A program made the translations under genes and the position numbers. DNA of 64,000 nucleotides from DASZTV01 sp035548125. Lineage in GTDB: Bacteria > Actinomycetota > Actinomycetes > JAFAQI01. This document shows, in pieces, positions 47,848 to 56,047 of this stretch. Under the pieces are notes generated by a model. The model made no database searches and was not told the DNA's origin. It was given only the letters and a program-made list of their open reading frames with translations. The DNA lies in the NCBI GenBank assembly GCA_035548125.1, contig DASZTV010000040.1, positions 1 to 64,000 on the forward strand, read 5' to 3'. The stretch's first letter is position 1. Each line of letters starts with the position of its first letter.

Positions 47848-48650
47848 ACGGCTTCGCCCGGCTGCGAGTCGCGACGAGCGACCTGCGGATCCGCCGCCGG
47901 TCCCTCGTCGTGTGGTCGATCGCGGTACTGCTCGTCGTGTTGATGGTGATCGGCGTCTATCCCTCGATCCACCACAACTCCTCGATCGACTCCATCTACG
48001 CCGATCTGTCGCCGACGGCACAGGCCCTGCTCGGCGGATCCAACCTCACCTCACCGGCGGGCTACCTCAGTACCCAGCTGTTCGCGTTCTTCCTGCCCGC
48101 GATCGTTCTCGTGTTCGCCATCGGCAGGGGCGCCGCGGCGATCGCCGGTGAGGAGGAGGAACGGACGCTTGACCTGCTGCTCGCCCAGCCCGTGACGCGG
48201 ACCGCGCTTTACCTGGAGAAGGGCCTCGCGGTGTTCGCGGGAGTCACGCTGTTGACCGCGGCGGCGTGGCTGCCCATCTCGACGCTCCACGGGCCGCTCG
48301 GCCTCGACCTGCCCGGCTCTCACCTGCTCGCCATCTGCGTTCAGTTGGGTCTGTTCTGCCTCGCGCTGGCGTTCGTCGCCGATGGCGTCGCCGCGGCGAC
48401 CGGCCGGCGCGCCATCGGGATCGCGGTGAGCGCGGGCTACACGTTCGTCTCCTACATCGTCTATGGCCTGGCGGCGACGATCCACTGGCTTCGCCCGGTA
48501 CGACCGCTGACGCTCTGGCGCTGGTACCTCGGCGGTGACCCGCTGGGCAGCGGATTCGACGGTTGGGGCTTGGTCGTGCTTGCGGTGACCTGTCTGGTCG
48601 CATTGGGCGCAGGCGCCGCGGCGTTTTCCCGCCGCGACGTCCACGCCTAA
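47844..48650 (+). CDS. ABC-2-type transporter permease
   Basis: 268 residues with about six transmembrane helices. EEEERTLDLLLAQPVTRTALYLEKGLAVF is the conserved cytoplasmic loop of ABC-2 permeases that contacts the ATPase. It pairs with the preceding ATP-binding protein to form a homodimeric exporter. It ends four bases inside the convergent YciI-like gene. Confidence 0.88.
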   Translation: MNGFARLRVATSDLRIRRRSLVVWSIAVLLVVLMVIGVYPSIHHNSSIDSIYADLSPTAQALLGGSNLTSPAGYLSTQLFAFFLPAIVLVFAIGRGAAAIAGEEEERTLDLLLAQPVTRTALYLEKGLAVFAGVTLLTAAAWLPISTLHGPLGLDLPGSHLLAICVQLGLFCLALAFVADGVAAATGRRAIGIAVSAGYTFVSYIVYGLAATIHWLRPVRPLTLWRWYLGGDPLGSGFDGWGLVVLAVTCLVALGAGAAAFSRRDVHA

Positions 48651-48985
48651 CCGAGCGGCGCTCGGGATCCGGGCTGAACATCATGACTGGAGGGGCGCAC
48701 ATAGCCGGCGAGCATCTTGCCGAACTCGAGTGTGGCGGTTCCGGAGGTGACGGCCGGGTCCCCCGCTGCGAACGTTCGCAGCTCCTCCTCGTCGTCGGCC
48801 TCGACGACCGAAAGACCCCAGGATCCGGTGCCGTCGAGGACCGGACCGAAGACCACCATCTGGCCGGCATCGAGGTAGGGCTTCCAGTACGCCGCGTGCC
48901 GGCCCATGATCTCGCGCTCTTCGTCGGACATGGTCAGCGCGAAGTCCGGCCGCGACCCCTTCAGTCGCATCACAAATGTTGGCAC
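48647..48985 (-). CDS. YciI-family protein
   Basis: 112 residues: FVMRLKGSRPDFALTMSDEEREIMGRHAAYW, GPVLDGTGSWGLSVVEADDEEEL. This is the ferredoxin-like YCII fold with the conserved His (MGRHAAYW) and Asp (GPVLDG). GTG 48985 is preferred over the longer frame to 49012 because the first strand begins there. Function in this family is poorly defined. It overlaps the permease gene by four bases tail to tail. Confidence 0.8.
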   Translation of the reverse strand: MPTFVMRLKGSRPDFALTMSDEEREIMGRHAAYWKPYLDAGQMVVFGPVLDGTGSWGLSVVEADDEEELRTFAAGDPAVTSGTATLEFGKMLAGYVRPSSHDVQPGSRAPLG

Positions 48986-49020
48986 GAGACCGAGCGTAGA
49001 GATCTGGCGCACAATGAGTC

Positions 49021-49380
49021 ATGGGTCGCGCCCGCTCGCTGTTGAACCGGGTGCCGGCCGCGCTTCAGTTCCTGCTCGCTCCGGTCATCGCGACCATCGC
49101 CGTCCTGGGGTACGGCGGGTGGCGGTGGCTACACACGGACTGGGGCACGAGCCTGGCGGCGGACCGCAAGGACCACGGGTATCACCTCCTCGGTGGGGCG
49201 ACCCTCGTCATAGCTGCGCTCGTTGCGAGCACGTACGGCGCCGCCGTAGTCCGGGCGGTCAAACTGCGCCCTTACCGGGCGCTCGTGGTCCTCGCACTCG
49301 GGTTGGTCGCGATTGCCGTCAGCCTCGCGGCGTGGCGGGACTCAGCGCTGTCGACGATCTGCGCCTGCGAAGGCGGCTGA
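49021..49380 (+). CDS. Three-helix membrane protein, function unknown
   Basis: 119 residues with three hydrophobic helices (LQFLLAPVIATIAVLGYG, HLLGGATLVIAALVASTYG, ALVVLALGLVAIAVSLAA), ending ICACEGG. I do not recognise a family. It is followed by another small membrane protein after three bases and then by a cupin gene, so these three form an operon. Confidence 0.7.
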   Translation: MGRARSLLNRVPAALQFLLAPVIATIAVLGYGGWRWLHTDWGTSLAADRKDHGYHLLGGATLVIAALVASTYGAAVVRAVKLRPYRALVVLALGLVAIAVSLAAWRDSALSTICACEGG

Positions 49381-49383
49381 GGC

Positions 49384-49788
49384 GTGACGGGCGTCCGAGA
49401 GCTGGGAGCGGCGCGAGCCGCTGCGCTCGTGGTCGCTCTCACGTGGAGCGTCGCGCTGATCGTCGGCGCTTACGTGCTGCCCGTTTACTCCTCGGACGTA
49501 CCGGGGGCGGCCGACACGCTCGTCGCGGCCAATGGCAACGGAGTGGCGATCACGATCTCCGTGCCGCTCGTCATCACGCTCACGGTCGGCGCTCTTCTCT
49601 GGCGACGCCGGTCCCGCGACGCCGGAGCCGTCGCGTGGACGCTGACCGGACTGCTCGCCGCAGGCAACGTCCTGGCGATGCTCTCGATCGGCGTCTTCGT
49701 CCTGCCGGTGACGATCTGCCTCCTGGTCGCCTGCGCTCGAGGGGCACGGGCCGGAGCTCAGCGATACATTCGGCCAGAGCCGTCCTAG
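49384..49788 (+). CDS. Membrane protein with about four helices, function unknown
   Basis: 134 residues. Helices near residues 12-31, 50-70 and 83-120; polar loops include YSSDVPGAADTLVAANGNG. GTG 49384 starts three bases after the previous stop. No conserved motif is recognised. It probably acts together with the preceding protein. Confidence 0.68.
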   Translation: MTGVRELGAARAAALVVALTWSVALIVGAYVLPVYSSDVPGAADTLVAANGNGVAITISVPLVITLTVGALLWRRRSRDAGAVAWTLTGLLAAGNVLAMLSIGVFVLPVTICLLVACARGARAGAQRYIRPEPS

Positions 49789-49797
49789 GAGGAGCGG

Positions 49798-50142
49798 ATG
49801 GAGTTCTCCCTTACGCCCGACGCGTTCCAGACCGAGGCGGATGCGGTGCGCGAGATCGAGGCTCGCGGCTGGCACGCGCTGACCTTCTCGGTGCCCGCCG
49901 AGGTCTCCGACTGGCACTGGCACGAGTTCGAGGCGGTCATCTTCATGCTGGAGGGCAGCATCCGCATCGAGTTCGAGGACGACCGTCCGACGTTCGAGTG
50001 CGTTCCCGGCTGCCGGATCGAAACGGCCGACCGCGTCGTCCACCGCGAACTGACCGACGGCTACCGCGCCGTGTTCGGAGTCAGTGTGGATCCTGCGCAG
50101 ATCACGATGCCGATCAACAAGCCGGCCGAGCAGCTGGTTTAG
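49798..50142 (+). CDS. Cupin-like protein, 114 aa
   Basis: The core WHWHEFEAVIFMLEGSIRIEFEDDRPTFECVPGCRIETADRVVHRE has the two cupin motifs, with metal-capable His residues at WHWHEFE and VVHRE. ATG 49798 has aggagc upstream. It ends in a four-base overlap with the convergent HxlR gene. Substrate unknown. Confidence 0.78.
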   Translation: MEFSLTPDAFQTEADAVREIEARGWHALTFSVPAEVSDWHWHEFEAVIFMLEGSIRIEFEDDRPTFECVPGCRIETADRVVHRELTDGYRAVFGVSVDPAQITMPINKPAEQLV

Positions 50143-50819
50143 CTCGCGGGACGTGCCAGCTCGGCAAACGCCGAGAGCCTGAACCAGCCCGGGAAGGCTC
50201 GCCGGACCTGCGCTGCTCCCTGAAGCTCCATCACCCCGGATCGAATCGCGGCAGCCCATGGCAGCTCGCCGCGCCAGATCCTGGTCAGGTCGCGCAGCCG
50301 CGCGACGACCACGACGGTCACCTCATGGCCCGGGTCGACGTCGCAGACATCCGCGTCGTCCGCCGTAATCACCAGCCACCAGTTGCTGTTGCGGGCAGCC
50401 ACGTCGGTGAAGCGGAACTGTACGACGGCGCGCGGCACGGGGACCGCGTCGTGGTTGACGTTGCGGTGCATGTCCCAAAGCAGCAGCTTCGGATCGAGGT
50501 CCTCGTCACCGAGCTTGCCGATCCAGCGGATCCCCCACGCGCCGTACGCCATCACAATGGGTGCGAGCTCGCGGCCGGCCGGCGTGAGCACATAGCGAAC
50601 CGTCCGTCCGTCGTCGTGTCGCTCGACGATTCCGGCGCGAGTGAGCTGGCCGAGCCGGCCGGACAGCAGGCTCGGCGACATGCGCGGAACGCCACGACGC
50701 AGGTCGTTGAAGTGCTCACTGCCGGCGAGTAGCTCGCGCACGACCAGCAACGTCCAACGATCCCCGAGCAGCTCCATGGCTTTCGCGACGGGACAGAACT
50801 GGCCGTAGGACGCACCCAT
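50139..50819 (-). CDS. HxlR-family winged-helix transcriptional regulator
   Basis: About 226 residues. FCPVAKAMELLGDRWTLLVVRELLAGSEHFNDLRRGVPRMSPSLLSGRLGQLTRAGIVERH and YVLTPAGRELAPIV are the HxlR signature, with the usual N-terminal Cys. The C-terminal ~110 residues extend beyond a minimal HxlR and contain WWLVITADDADVCDVDPGHEVTVVVVARL, an extra SCP2-like or ligand-binding domain. ATG 50819 is preferred over 50837. It is divergent from the methyltransferase gene and may regulate it. Confidence 0.88.
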   Translation of the reverse strand: MGASYGQFCPVAKAMELLGDRWTLLVVRELLAGSEHFNDLRRGVPRMSPSLLSGRLGQLTRAGIVERHDDGRTVRYVLTPAGRELAPIVMAYGAWGIRWIGKLGDEDLDPKLLLWDMHRNVNHDAVPVPRAVVQFRFTDVAARNSNWWLVITADDADVCDVDPGHEVTVVVVARLRDLTRIWRGELPWAAAIRSGVMELQGAAQVRRAFPGWFRLSAFAELARPAS

Positions 50820-50923
50820 CCCTCGGACGATAGGCACGTACGCGCTCGCAGTACAGATCTCGTACTAGGCGCCCACTCCTGCACTTCCTACGCTCCGCGG
50901 TGAGGACAGCGGAGGAGGCACGG

Positions 50924-51763
50924 ATGAGCAGTACCGACGAGCTGGTCGCCGACCAGGCACTCAAGGCGAAGCACCGCGCGATGTGGGCGTTGGGCGACTA
51001 CCCGCAGGTTGCCGTCGACGTCATCCCGGACCTCGGCGCCCAGCTGGTCGAGGCCGCGAGGGTCCGGGCGGGAGACCAGGTGCTCGATGTCGCCGCGGGG
51101 TCGGGCAACGTCGCCATCCCGGCGGCACTCGAGGGAGGCCGTGTCGTGGCGTGCGACCTGACCCCCGAGATGTTCGACGCCGGCCGGAAGCTGGCGGCGC
51201 AGCGCGGGGCCGAGGTCGACTGGCGGGAGGGAGATGCGGAGGCGCTGCCGTTCGCCGACGGCGAGTTCGCCGTCGTGCTGTCCTGCGTCGGCGTGATGTT
51301 CGCACCGCACCACCAGGCGGCTGCCGACGAGCTGGTCCGGGTGTGCCGGCCGGGCGGGACGATCGGGCTGATCAGCTGGACTCCGGAGGGCTTCGTCGGG
51401 CAGATGCTCGCCGCGATGAAGCCGTACGTCGCGCCACCGCCGCCCGGTGCCCAGCCGCCGCCGCTGTGGGGCGACGAAGGTCACGTGCGCGAGCTGTTCG
51501 GGGGTCGGGTCGACGACCTCACCATGAGCCGGCGCGCCGTCACGATCGACCGCTTCGCCACGCCTGCCGAGTTCCGGGAGTACTTCAAGGCCCACTACGG
51601 ACCCACGGCAGCGGCGTACCGCGGACTTGCGGACACTCCCGATCGCGCCGCCGAGCTCGACGCGACGCTCGACCAGCTCGCGGCCGGCCACAACCGCGGC
51701 GACTCGGGCCTGACGATGGACTGGGAGTACCTGCTCCTCACCGCCACCCGAAGCCGCCAATAA
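50924..51763 (+). CDS. Class I SAM-dependent methyltransferase
   Basis: 279 residues. SAM motif I is VLDVAAGSGNVAIPAA, followed by acidic motif VVACDLTPEM, EGDAEALPFADGEF and VCRPGGTIGLISWTPEG, as in UbiE/MenG-like methyltransferases. ATG 50924 has a strong ggaggagg site; an upstream GTG-type start would add eight residues. Divergent from the HxlR regulator. A bidirectional hairpin follows. Substrate unknown. Confidence 0.87.
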   Translation: MSSTDELVADQALKAKHRAMWALGDYPQVAVDVIPDLGAQLVEAARVRAGDQVLDVAAGSGNVAIPAALEGGRVVACDLTPEMFDAGRKLAAQRGAEVDWREGDAEALPFADGEFAVVLSCVGVMFAPHHQAAADELVRVCRPGGTIGLISWTPEGFVGQMLAAMKPYVAPPPPGAQPPPLWGDEGHVRELFGGRVDDLTMSRRAVTIDRFATPAEFREYFKAHYGPTAAAYRGLADTPDRAAELDATLDQLAAGHNRGDSGLTMDWEYLLLTATRSRQ

Positions 51764-51776
51764 CCGTTCCTAAGGA

Positions 51777-51851
51777 AACACAAACGTGACGCGGACGCTG
51801 TCCTGAGGCACTGACACCGCCTCAGGCGTTGACTGTCGCCACGTTTGTGTT
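51777..51851. terminator. Long interrupted hairpin between convergent genes
   Basis: Outer arms AACACAAACGTG (51777-51788) and CACGTTTGTGTT (51840-51851) are perfect complements; inner arms CCTGAGGC (51802-51809) and GCCTCAGG (51819-51826) pair as well. Together they make one long stem with an internal bulge. It lies after the methyltransferase stop and covers the last codons of the convergent acyl-CoA dehydrogenase gene, so it can terminate transcription from both sides. Confidence 0.75.
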
Positions 51852-52853
51852 CTCTTCGGTACGACGGGCGGGCTGGAGGAGGGCGGGGCGCTGGGCGGCC
51901 TCTCCGCCGAAGAGCTCTCGCAGCGCGTGGGTTCGCTTGAGGTAGAGATGGGCGTCGCATTCCCAGGTGACCCCGATGCCGCCGTAGATCTGGATCGCCT
52001 CGCGCACGTTGTGCAGCGCGGCGCGTTCGGCGACGACTCGAGCGGACGCGACCTGGAAGTCGACGTCGTCCGCGTACTCGGCGACGCTGAGCGCGGCGAA
52101 GGTCAGCTGGGCGTCCGCGAGCGCTGCGCCCACCGCCAGGTCTGCGCAGCGATGCTTCACCGCCTGGAACGCCCCGATCGGCGAACCGAACTGCTCCCGG
52201 GTCTTCGCGTAGCTCACCGATATGTCCCGCCCGGCCGCCGCGATCCCGGTCAGCAGCGCACTGGTCAACACCGAACCGCGCGGGCCGATCGGCTCCGCCG
52301 CCGAGCTGAGCGTGGCGATCGGCTCGCCGGACAGGCTCGCGGTCTCCCGGCGCAACAGCGGGTCCAGGCCGCGCTGCTCGGTCCGGTTTCCGGCCGCGGC
52401 CGCCTCGTACAACGAGGCACCTTCACCGTCGAACACCAGGAGGTACGCCGCGTCGGCTGCGTCGTACAGGATCGACGGGCCATCGGGCGGATGAGCCCCG
52501 AGCGCGCCCCTCGCCTGCCCCGACAGCAACGCGGCCGCGACGTCCGCCGCCCCACTCACGGTCGCGGCGCGCGCCGCGAGCACGGTGCCGAGAAACGGTC
52601 CGGGCGTGACGCGGCGACCGAGCTCGACGAACAGCAACGCCTCGTCGATCAGGTCGAAGCCGGCGCCACCCGCCGACTCCGACAGAGCCAGCCCGAACCA
52701 GCCGAGCTCGCCGGCCGACCGCCACAGCGCGTCGAGCGGTCCGGCATCGCCGTCCAGCACTCTCCGCACGGACTCGAACGGCATCAGGTCGTCGAGCACC
52801 TCGGCGACGGAGGACACGATCGACCGCTGGTCGTCGGAAAGCAACAGGTCCAT
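51822..52853 (-). CDS. Acyl-CoA dehydrogenase family protein, short (beta-like) partner
   Basis: 343 residues: MDLLLSDDQRSIVSSVAEVLDDL start, LGWFGLALSESAGGAGFDLIDEALLFVELG, and KTREQFGSPIGAFQAVKHRCADLAVG, then IQIYGGIGVTWECDAHLYLKR. It resembles the N-terminal half of the fused ACAD at 35.3 kb and the shorter subunit of alpha2-beta2 acyl-CoA dehydrogenases of steroid degradation. It follows the longer ACAD gene by nine bases. Its last codons are in the hairpin above. Confidence 0.88.
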   Translation of the reverse strand: MDLLLSDDQRSIVSSVAEVLDDLMPFESVRRVLDGDAGPLDALWRSAGELGWFGLALSESAGGAGFDLIDEALLFVELGRRVTPGPFLGTVLAARAATVSGAADVAAALLSGQARGALGAHPPDGPSILYDAADAAYLLVFDGEGASLYEAAAAGNRTEQRGLDPLLRRETASLSGEPIATLSSAAEPIGPRGSVLTSALLTGIAAAGRDISVSYAKTREQFGSPIGAFQAVKHRCADLAVGAALADAQLTFAALSVAEYADDVDFQVASARVVAERAALHNVREAIQIYGGIGVTWECDAHLYLKRTHALRELFGGEAAQRPALLQPARRTEENTNVATVNA

Positions 52854-52862
52854 GACGCGCGG

Positions 52863-54011
52863 CTACTTCGGCAGTCCGAGGACGCGCTCGCCGATGATGT
52901 TGCGCTGGATGTCCGACGTGCCTCCGGCGATGGTCTCCGTGTAGGAGAAGAGATAGTCCTCGTCCCACGTCGCGTCGGTGATGCCCGGCAGATCGGAGCC
53001 CGGCCCGACGATCTCGAGCGCGAGTCGCATCAGCCGCTGCCGCAGCTCGGTGTAGGCGAGCTTCACCAGCGATCCCTCGGGTCCCGGCACCGCCTGGCCG
53101 ACGTTGCGGAGGGCGTTGAGGTAGGTGAGGGCGCGCAGCGACGCGATCTCGGCCCTAGCGGTCGCGAGCTGCTCGGCCAGCTCCGGACGGTACGCCGCGG
53201 CATCGGTCTGCCGCAGGTAGCCGACCAGCCGTTCGGCGATCGAGGCGAGCTGCACCTGGCCGTGGGTGAACGCCGTCCCCCGCTCGAAGGACAGCGTCGA
53301 CATCGCGACCCGCCAACCGTCGTTTATCGCCCCGACCACGTTGGACCTCGGGATCCGAACGTCGTCGTAGAAGACCTCGCAGAAGTGGCTCAACCCGTCG
53401 AGGGTCTTGATCGGCCGGATCGTGATGCCCGGCAGCGTCATGTCGCAGATGACCCAGGTGAGTCCACGATGCTTGGGGGCCGTCGGATCGGTACGGACCA
53501 GCAGCTCCTGGTAGTCCGCGAGGTCGGCGAAGCTGGTCCAGAGCTTCTGGCCCGACACGACGAGGTCGTCACCGTCGACGACGCCCGTCGTGCGCAGCGA
53601 GGCGAGGTCCGAGCCGGCCTGTGGCTCGGAGAAGCCCTGACACCACAGCACCTCGCCGCGCAGGATCCTCGGCAGGTGGTACGCCCTCTGCTCGTCGGTG
53701 CCGTTCGCGATCAGCGTCGGCCCGGCGTGGTTGACCGCGACGAACCGGCTGTCGATGTCCGGCGCGCCGATCCGGGCGCACTCCTCCAGCCAGATCAGCT
53801 GCTGCAGGACGGGGAGTCCGAGACCGTCGTACTCCTTCGGCCACGACACGCCGGCCCAGCCGCCGGCCCACTGCCGGCGCTGCCACTCCAGGTCGAACTC
53901 GCGCATTGCCGGCCCGTCGTTGGGCCGGCGCTCCTTCGGGTAGTTCTCCTGCAGCCACTCCCGCGCCGCCTGCCGGAAGACAAGGTCCTCCGGCGAGAGG
54001 GCGAGCTCCAT
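52863..54011 (-). CDS. Acyl-CoA dehydrogenase, longer (alpha-like) partner
   Basis: 382 residues. WCQGFSEPQAGSDLASLRTTGVVDGDDLVVSGQKLWTSFADLADYQELLVRTD covers the FAD-facing region, and the C-terminus TIAGGTSDIQRNIIGERVLGLPK is canonical. It corresponds to the C-terminal half of the fused ACAD. In the operon DUF35 - thiolase - this gene - short ACAD, with gaps of 14, 6 and 9 bases. Electron acceptor would be ETF. Confidence 0.9.
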   Translation of the reverse strand: MELALSPEDLVFRQAAREWLQENYPKERRPNDGPAMREFDLEWQRRQWAGGWAGVSWPKEYDGLGLPVLQQLIWLEECARIGAPDIDSRFVAVNHAGPTLIANGTDEQRAYHLPRILRGEVLWCQGFSEPQAGSDLASLRTTGVVDGDDLVVSGQKLWTSFADLADYQELLVRTDPTAPKHRGLTWVICDMTLPGITIRPIKTLDGLSHFCEVFYDDVRIPRSNVVGAINDGWRVAMSTLSFERGTAFTHGQVQLASIAERLVGYLRQTDAAAYRPELAEQLATARAEIASLRALTYLNALRNVGQAVPGPEGSLVKLAYTELRQRLMRLALEIVGPGSDLPGITDATWDEDYLFSYTETIAGGTSDIQRNIIGERVLGLPK

Positions 54012-54017
54012 GGCTGG

Positions 54018-55220
54018 TTAAGCGGCGGCCTTCTCGAGGATGTGGACGCCGCACGCCGAACCGAGACCGATCACGTGAGCGAGACCGACCTTGGCGCCCT
54101 CGATCTGCCGGTCGCCCGCCTCACCGCGCAGGTGGTGGCAGATCTCCCAGACGTTGGCAATGCCGGTGGCCGCGATCGGGTGGCCCTTGGACTGCAGGCC
54201 GCCGGACACGTTGACCGGCGTCGAGCCGGTGCGGTGCGCGGCACCGGACTCGAAGAACTCCACCGCGTTGCCCTCTCCGCAGAGCATCAGGTTGTCGTAG
54301 TGCACCAGCTCCGCGGTGGCGAAGCAGTCGTGCAGCTCGACCAGGTCGAGGTCCTCCGGACCGACGCCCGCCTTCTCGTACGCCTGCTTCGCGGCGTTGC
54401 GGGTCAGGGTGTTGACGTTGGGCAGGATCTGGCAGCCCGCTTCGTACGGGTCCGTCGTCAGCACCGAGGCCGCAACGCGGACCGCCCGCTTGCGCTGCTC
54501 GTCCGACAGCGTCTTGAGCTTCTCGTCGCTCACGACGACCGCAGCCGCCGCACCGTCACAGTTGGCCGAGCACATCGGCCGCGTGTTCGGGTAGGCGATC
54601 ATCATGTCGCCCATGATCTGCTCGACGGACATCGCCTTGTTGTAGGCGGCGAGCGGGTTCAGCGTCGAGTGCATGTGGTTCTTCTCGCTGATTCGCGCGA
54701 AAAGCTCGAAGCTCACGCCGCCGTACTTGTGGCCGTACTCCATGCCGATCTGGGCGAACGTGCCCGGCATGTTCTCGGTGCCGACCCGGCCGTCGAGCCC
54801 CATGATCGCGCCGACCCGGCCGGAGGGTTCCCAGGTGTCGCCCTGCTTCTTCGGACCGCCGACACCCAGCAGGCCCGCGCCGGAGAGCTTCTCGACGCCG
54901 ACCGCGAGACCCATGTCGACCTCGCCGGCCTTGATCGCCATGATCGCGGTACGCAGCGCGGTGGCGCCGGTCGCGCAGGCGTTGGCGACGTTGTAGACGG
55001 GGATGCCGGTCTGTCCGATCTGCTTCTGCAGCTGCTGGCCGAGCGCGCCGCCACCCATCAGGTTGCCGGCGGCGAGGATGCCGATGTCGCGCATCGACAC
55101 GCCACCGTCCTTCAGCGCGCCGCGCGCTGCCTGAGCGGCGAGCCCCACCGAGTCGATGTCGGGGTGCTTGCCGAACTTCGTCATCGTGATCCCGAGGATC
55201 CAGACGTCGCCACTGGCCAT
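54018..55220 (-). CDS. SCP-x-like thiolase / acyl-CoA retro-aldolase (lipid-transfer type)
   Basis: 400 residues. Thiolase fold with the nucleophile position in YNVANACATGATALRTA, ELHDCFATAELVHYDNL and GGLQSKGHPIAATGIANVWE. Such proteins act as non-decarboxylating thiolases, or, when paired with a DUF35 protein, as retro-aldolases cleaving branched side-chain acyl-CoAs. The DUF35 gene directly upstream favours a complex of this kind. Classic thiolase Cys near residue 88 is kept. Which reaction occurs cannot be decided here. Confidence 0.88.
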   Translation of the reverse strand: MASGDVWILGITMTKFGKHPDIDSVGLAAQAARGALKDGGVSMRDIGILAAGNLMGGGALGQQLQKQIGQTGIPVYNVANACATGATALRTAIMAIKAGEVDMGLAVGVEKLSGAGLLGVGGPKKQGDTWEPSGRVGAIMGLDGRVGTENMPGTFAQIGMEYGHKYGGVSFELFARISEKNHMHSTLNPLAAYNKAMSVEQIMGDMMIAYPNTRPMCSANCDGAAAAVVVSDEKLKTLSDEQRKRAVRVAASVLTTDPYEAGCQILPNVNTLTRNAAKQAYEKAGVGPEDLDLVELHDCFATAELVHYDNLMLCGEGNAVEFFESGAAHRTGSTPVNVSGGLQSKGHPIAATGIANVWEICHHLRGEAGDRQIEGAKVGLAHVIGLGSACGVHILEKAAA

Positions 55221-55234
55221 GTCGCTGTGCCTTC

Positions 55235-55642
55235 CTACGCGGGCACGAAGCCGAAGCCGATGGCCTCGGTTCCTGCCGAGTCGGTTCCCAGGGAGTAGGT
55301 CGTGAGCCGCACCTTCATCCCGAGCGTCACGTGCTCGGGGTCGGGGCTGACGTCACGAAGGTTGCCGCGCACCGGAGTGCCACCGCAGTCGATGACGGCC
55401 GCGACGAACGGTGCGTCCACGCCGGGCGGGGCGTACGACACGATCGTGAACGACGTGACCTCCCCCTCGGTCGGGATGTCGACGCCCTTGAAGCTGTCCT
55501 CGAAGCAGGACGCGCAGGCGTCGCGGTGGTCGAAGTAACGGGCCCCGCAGCTGGTGCACTCCTGTGCGACCAGGTGCGGTTCGGGGTCCAGCGCCAGGTA
55601 GTCGACCAGCGGGATCCGGGCGGTGGTGTCGGTGGCAGTCAT
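55235..55642 (-). CDS. DUF35 (zinc ribbon plus OB-fold) acyl-CoA-binding partner protein
   Basis: 135 residues. Rubredoxin-like zinc ribbon CTSCGARYFDHRDACASC at residues ~29-46, then an OB fold (GEVTSFTIVSYAPPG... VAAVIDCGGTPVRGNL). DUF35 proteins bind thiolase-like enzymes and shuttle or hold acyl-CoA, as in ChsH2/Ltp2 and archaeal HMG-CoA synthase complexes. It is the first gene of the operon, 14 bases before the thiolase. Start ATG 55642. Confidence 0.9.
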   Translation of the reverse strand: MTATDTTARIPLVDYLALDPEPHLVAQECTSCGARYFDHRDACASCFEDSFKGVDIPTEGEVTSFTIVSYAPPGVDAPFVAAVIDCGGTPVRGNLRDVSPDPEHVTLGMKVRLTTYSLGTDSAGTEAIGFGFVPA

Positions 55643-55719
55643 CGGATGGCATCATCACATACGGAATAACTACGACGCCGAAGTACCCGGCACCCCCGGG
55701 CCAGATGTAGGGAGCGCAC
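55643..55719. promoter_or_regulatory. Divergent promoter region of the DUF35 operon and small plus-strand gene
   Basis: 77 bp between divergent starts; AT-rich run catcatcacatacggaataac (55648-55669). CCCGG-N5-CCGGG (55686-55700) is a short dyad. No clear operator recognised. Confidence 0.35.
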
Positions 55720-56034
55720 GTGCCACTGAAGTCAGGGCAGCGGCTGCGGAGCCAGGTCTGCACCACCGAGGTCATCGTCGTCCGCGCCCCGGCCGACGAC
55801 CTCGAGCTCTCCTGCGGGGGTTCGCCGATGGTCGAGCTCGGCACGGACGTCCCCGACGGCGGAACGCCGGCCGACGGCCTCGCCGAAGGCACGCTGCTCG
55901 GCAAGCGCTACACGACGGACGACAGCGAAGGCACCCTCGAGGTGCTGGTCACCAAGGGTGGCGACGGTACGCTCACCGGCAACGGCACTCCACTGGTGTT
56001 CAAGGAGTCCAAGCCGCTCCCGTCCAGCGACTGA
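55720..56034 (+). CDS. Small conserved hypothetical protein, 104 aa
   Basis: Reads MPLKSGQRLRSQVCTTEVIVVRAPADDLELSCGGSPM, with further strands (GTLEVLVTKGGDGTLTGNG). A compact beta-rich, two-Cys protein; the Cys in SQVCTTEV and LSCGG could bind metal. GTG 55720 has gggag eight bases upstream. Divergent from the DUF35 operon and 13 bp before a hydrolase gene. I do not recognise a named family. Confidence 0.65.
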   Translation: MPLKSGQRLRSQVCTTEVIVVRAPADDLELSCGGSPMVELGTDVPDGGTPADGLAEGTLLGKRYTTDDSEGTLEVLVTKGGDGTLTGNGTPLVFKESKPLPSSD

Positions 56035-56047
56035 AGTCCTCTCGGCC

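Noticed and set aside
51927..55298. A 1123-codon plus-strand open frame
   Set aside because: It covers the antisense of four well-recognised genes (two ACADs, thiolase, DUF35) and shows no domain of its own.
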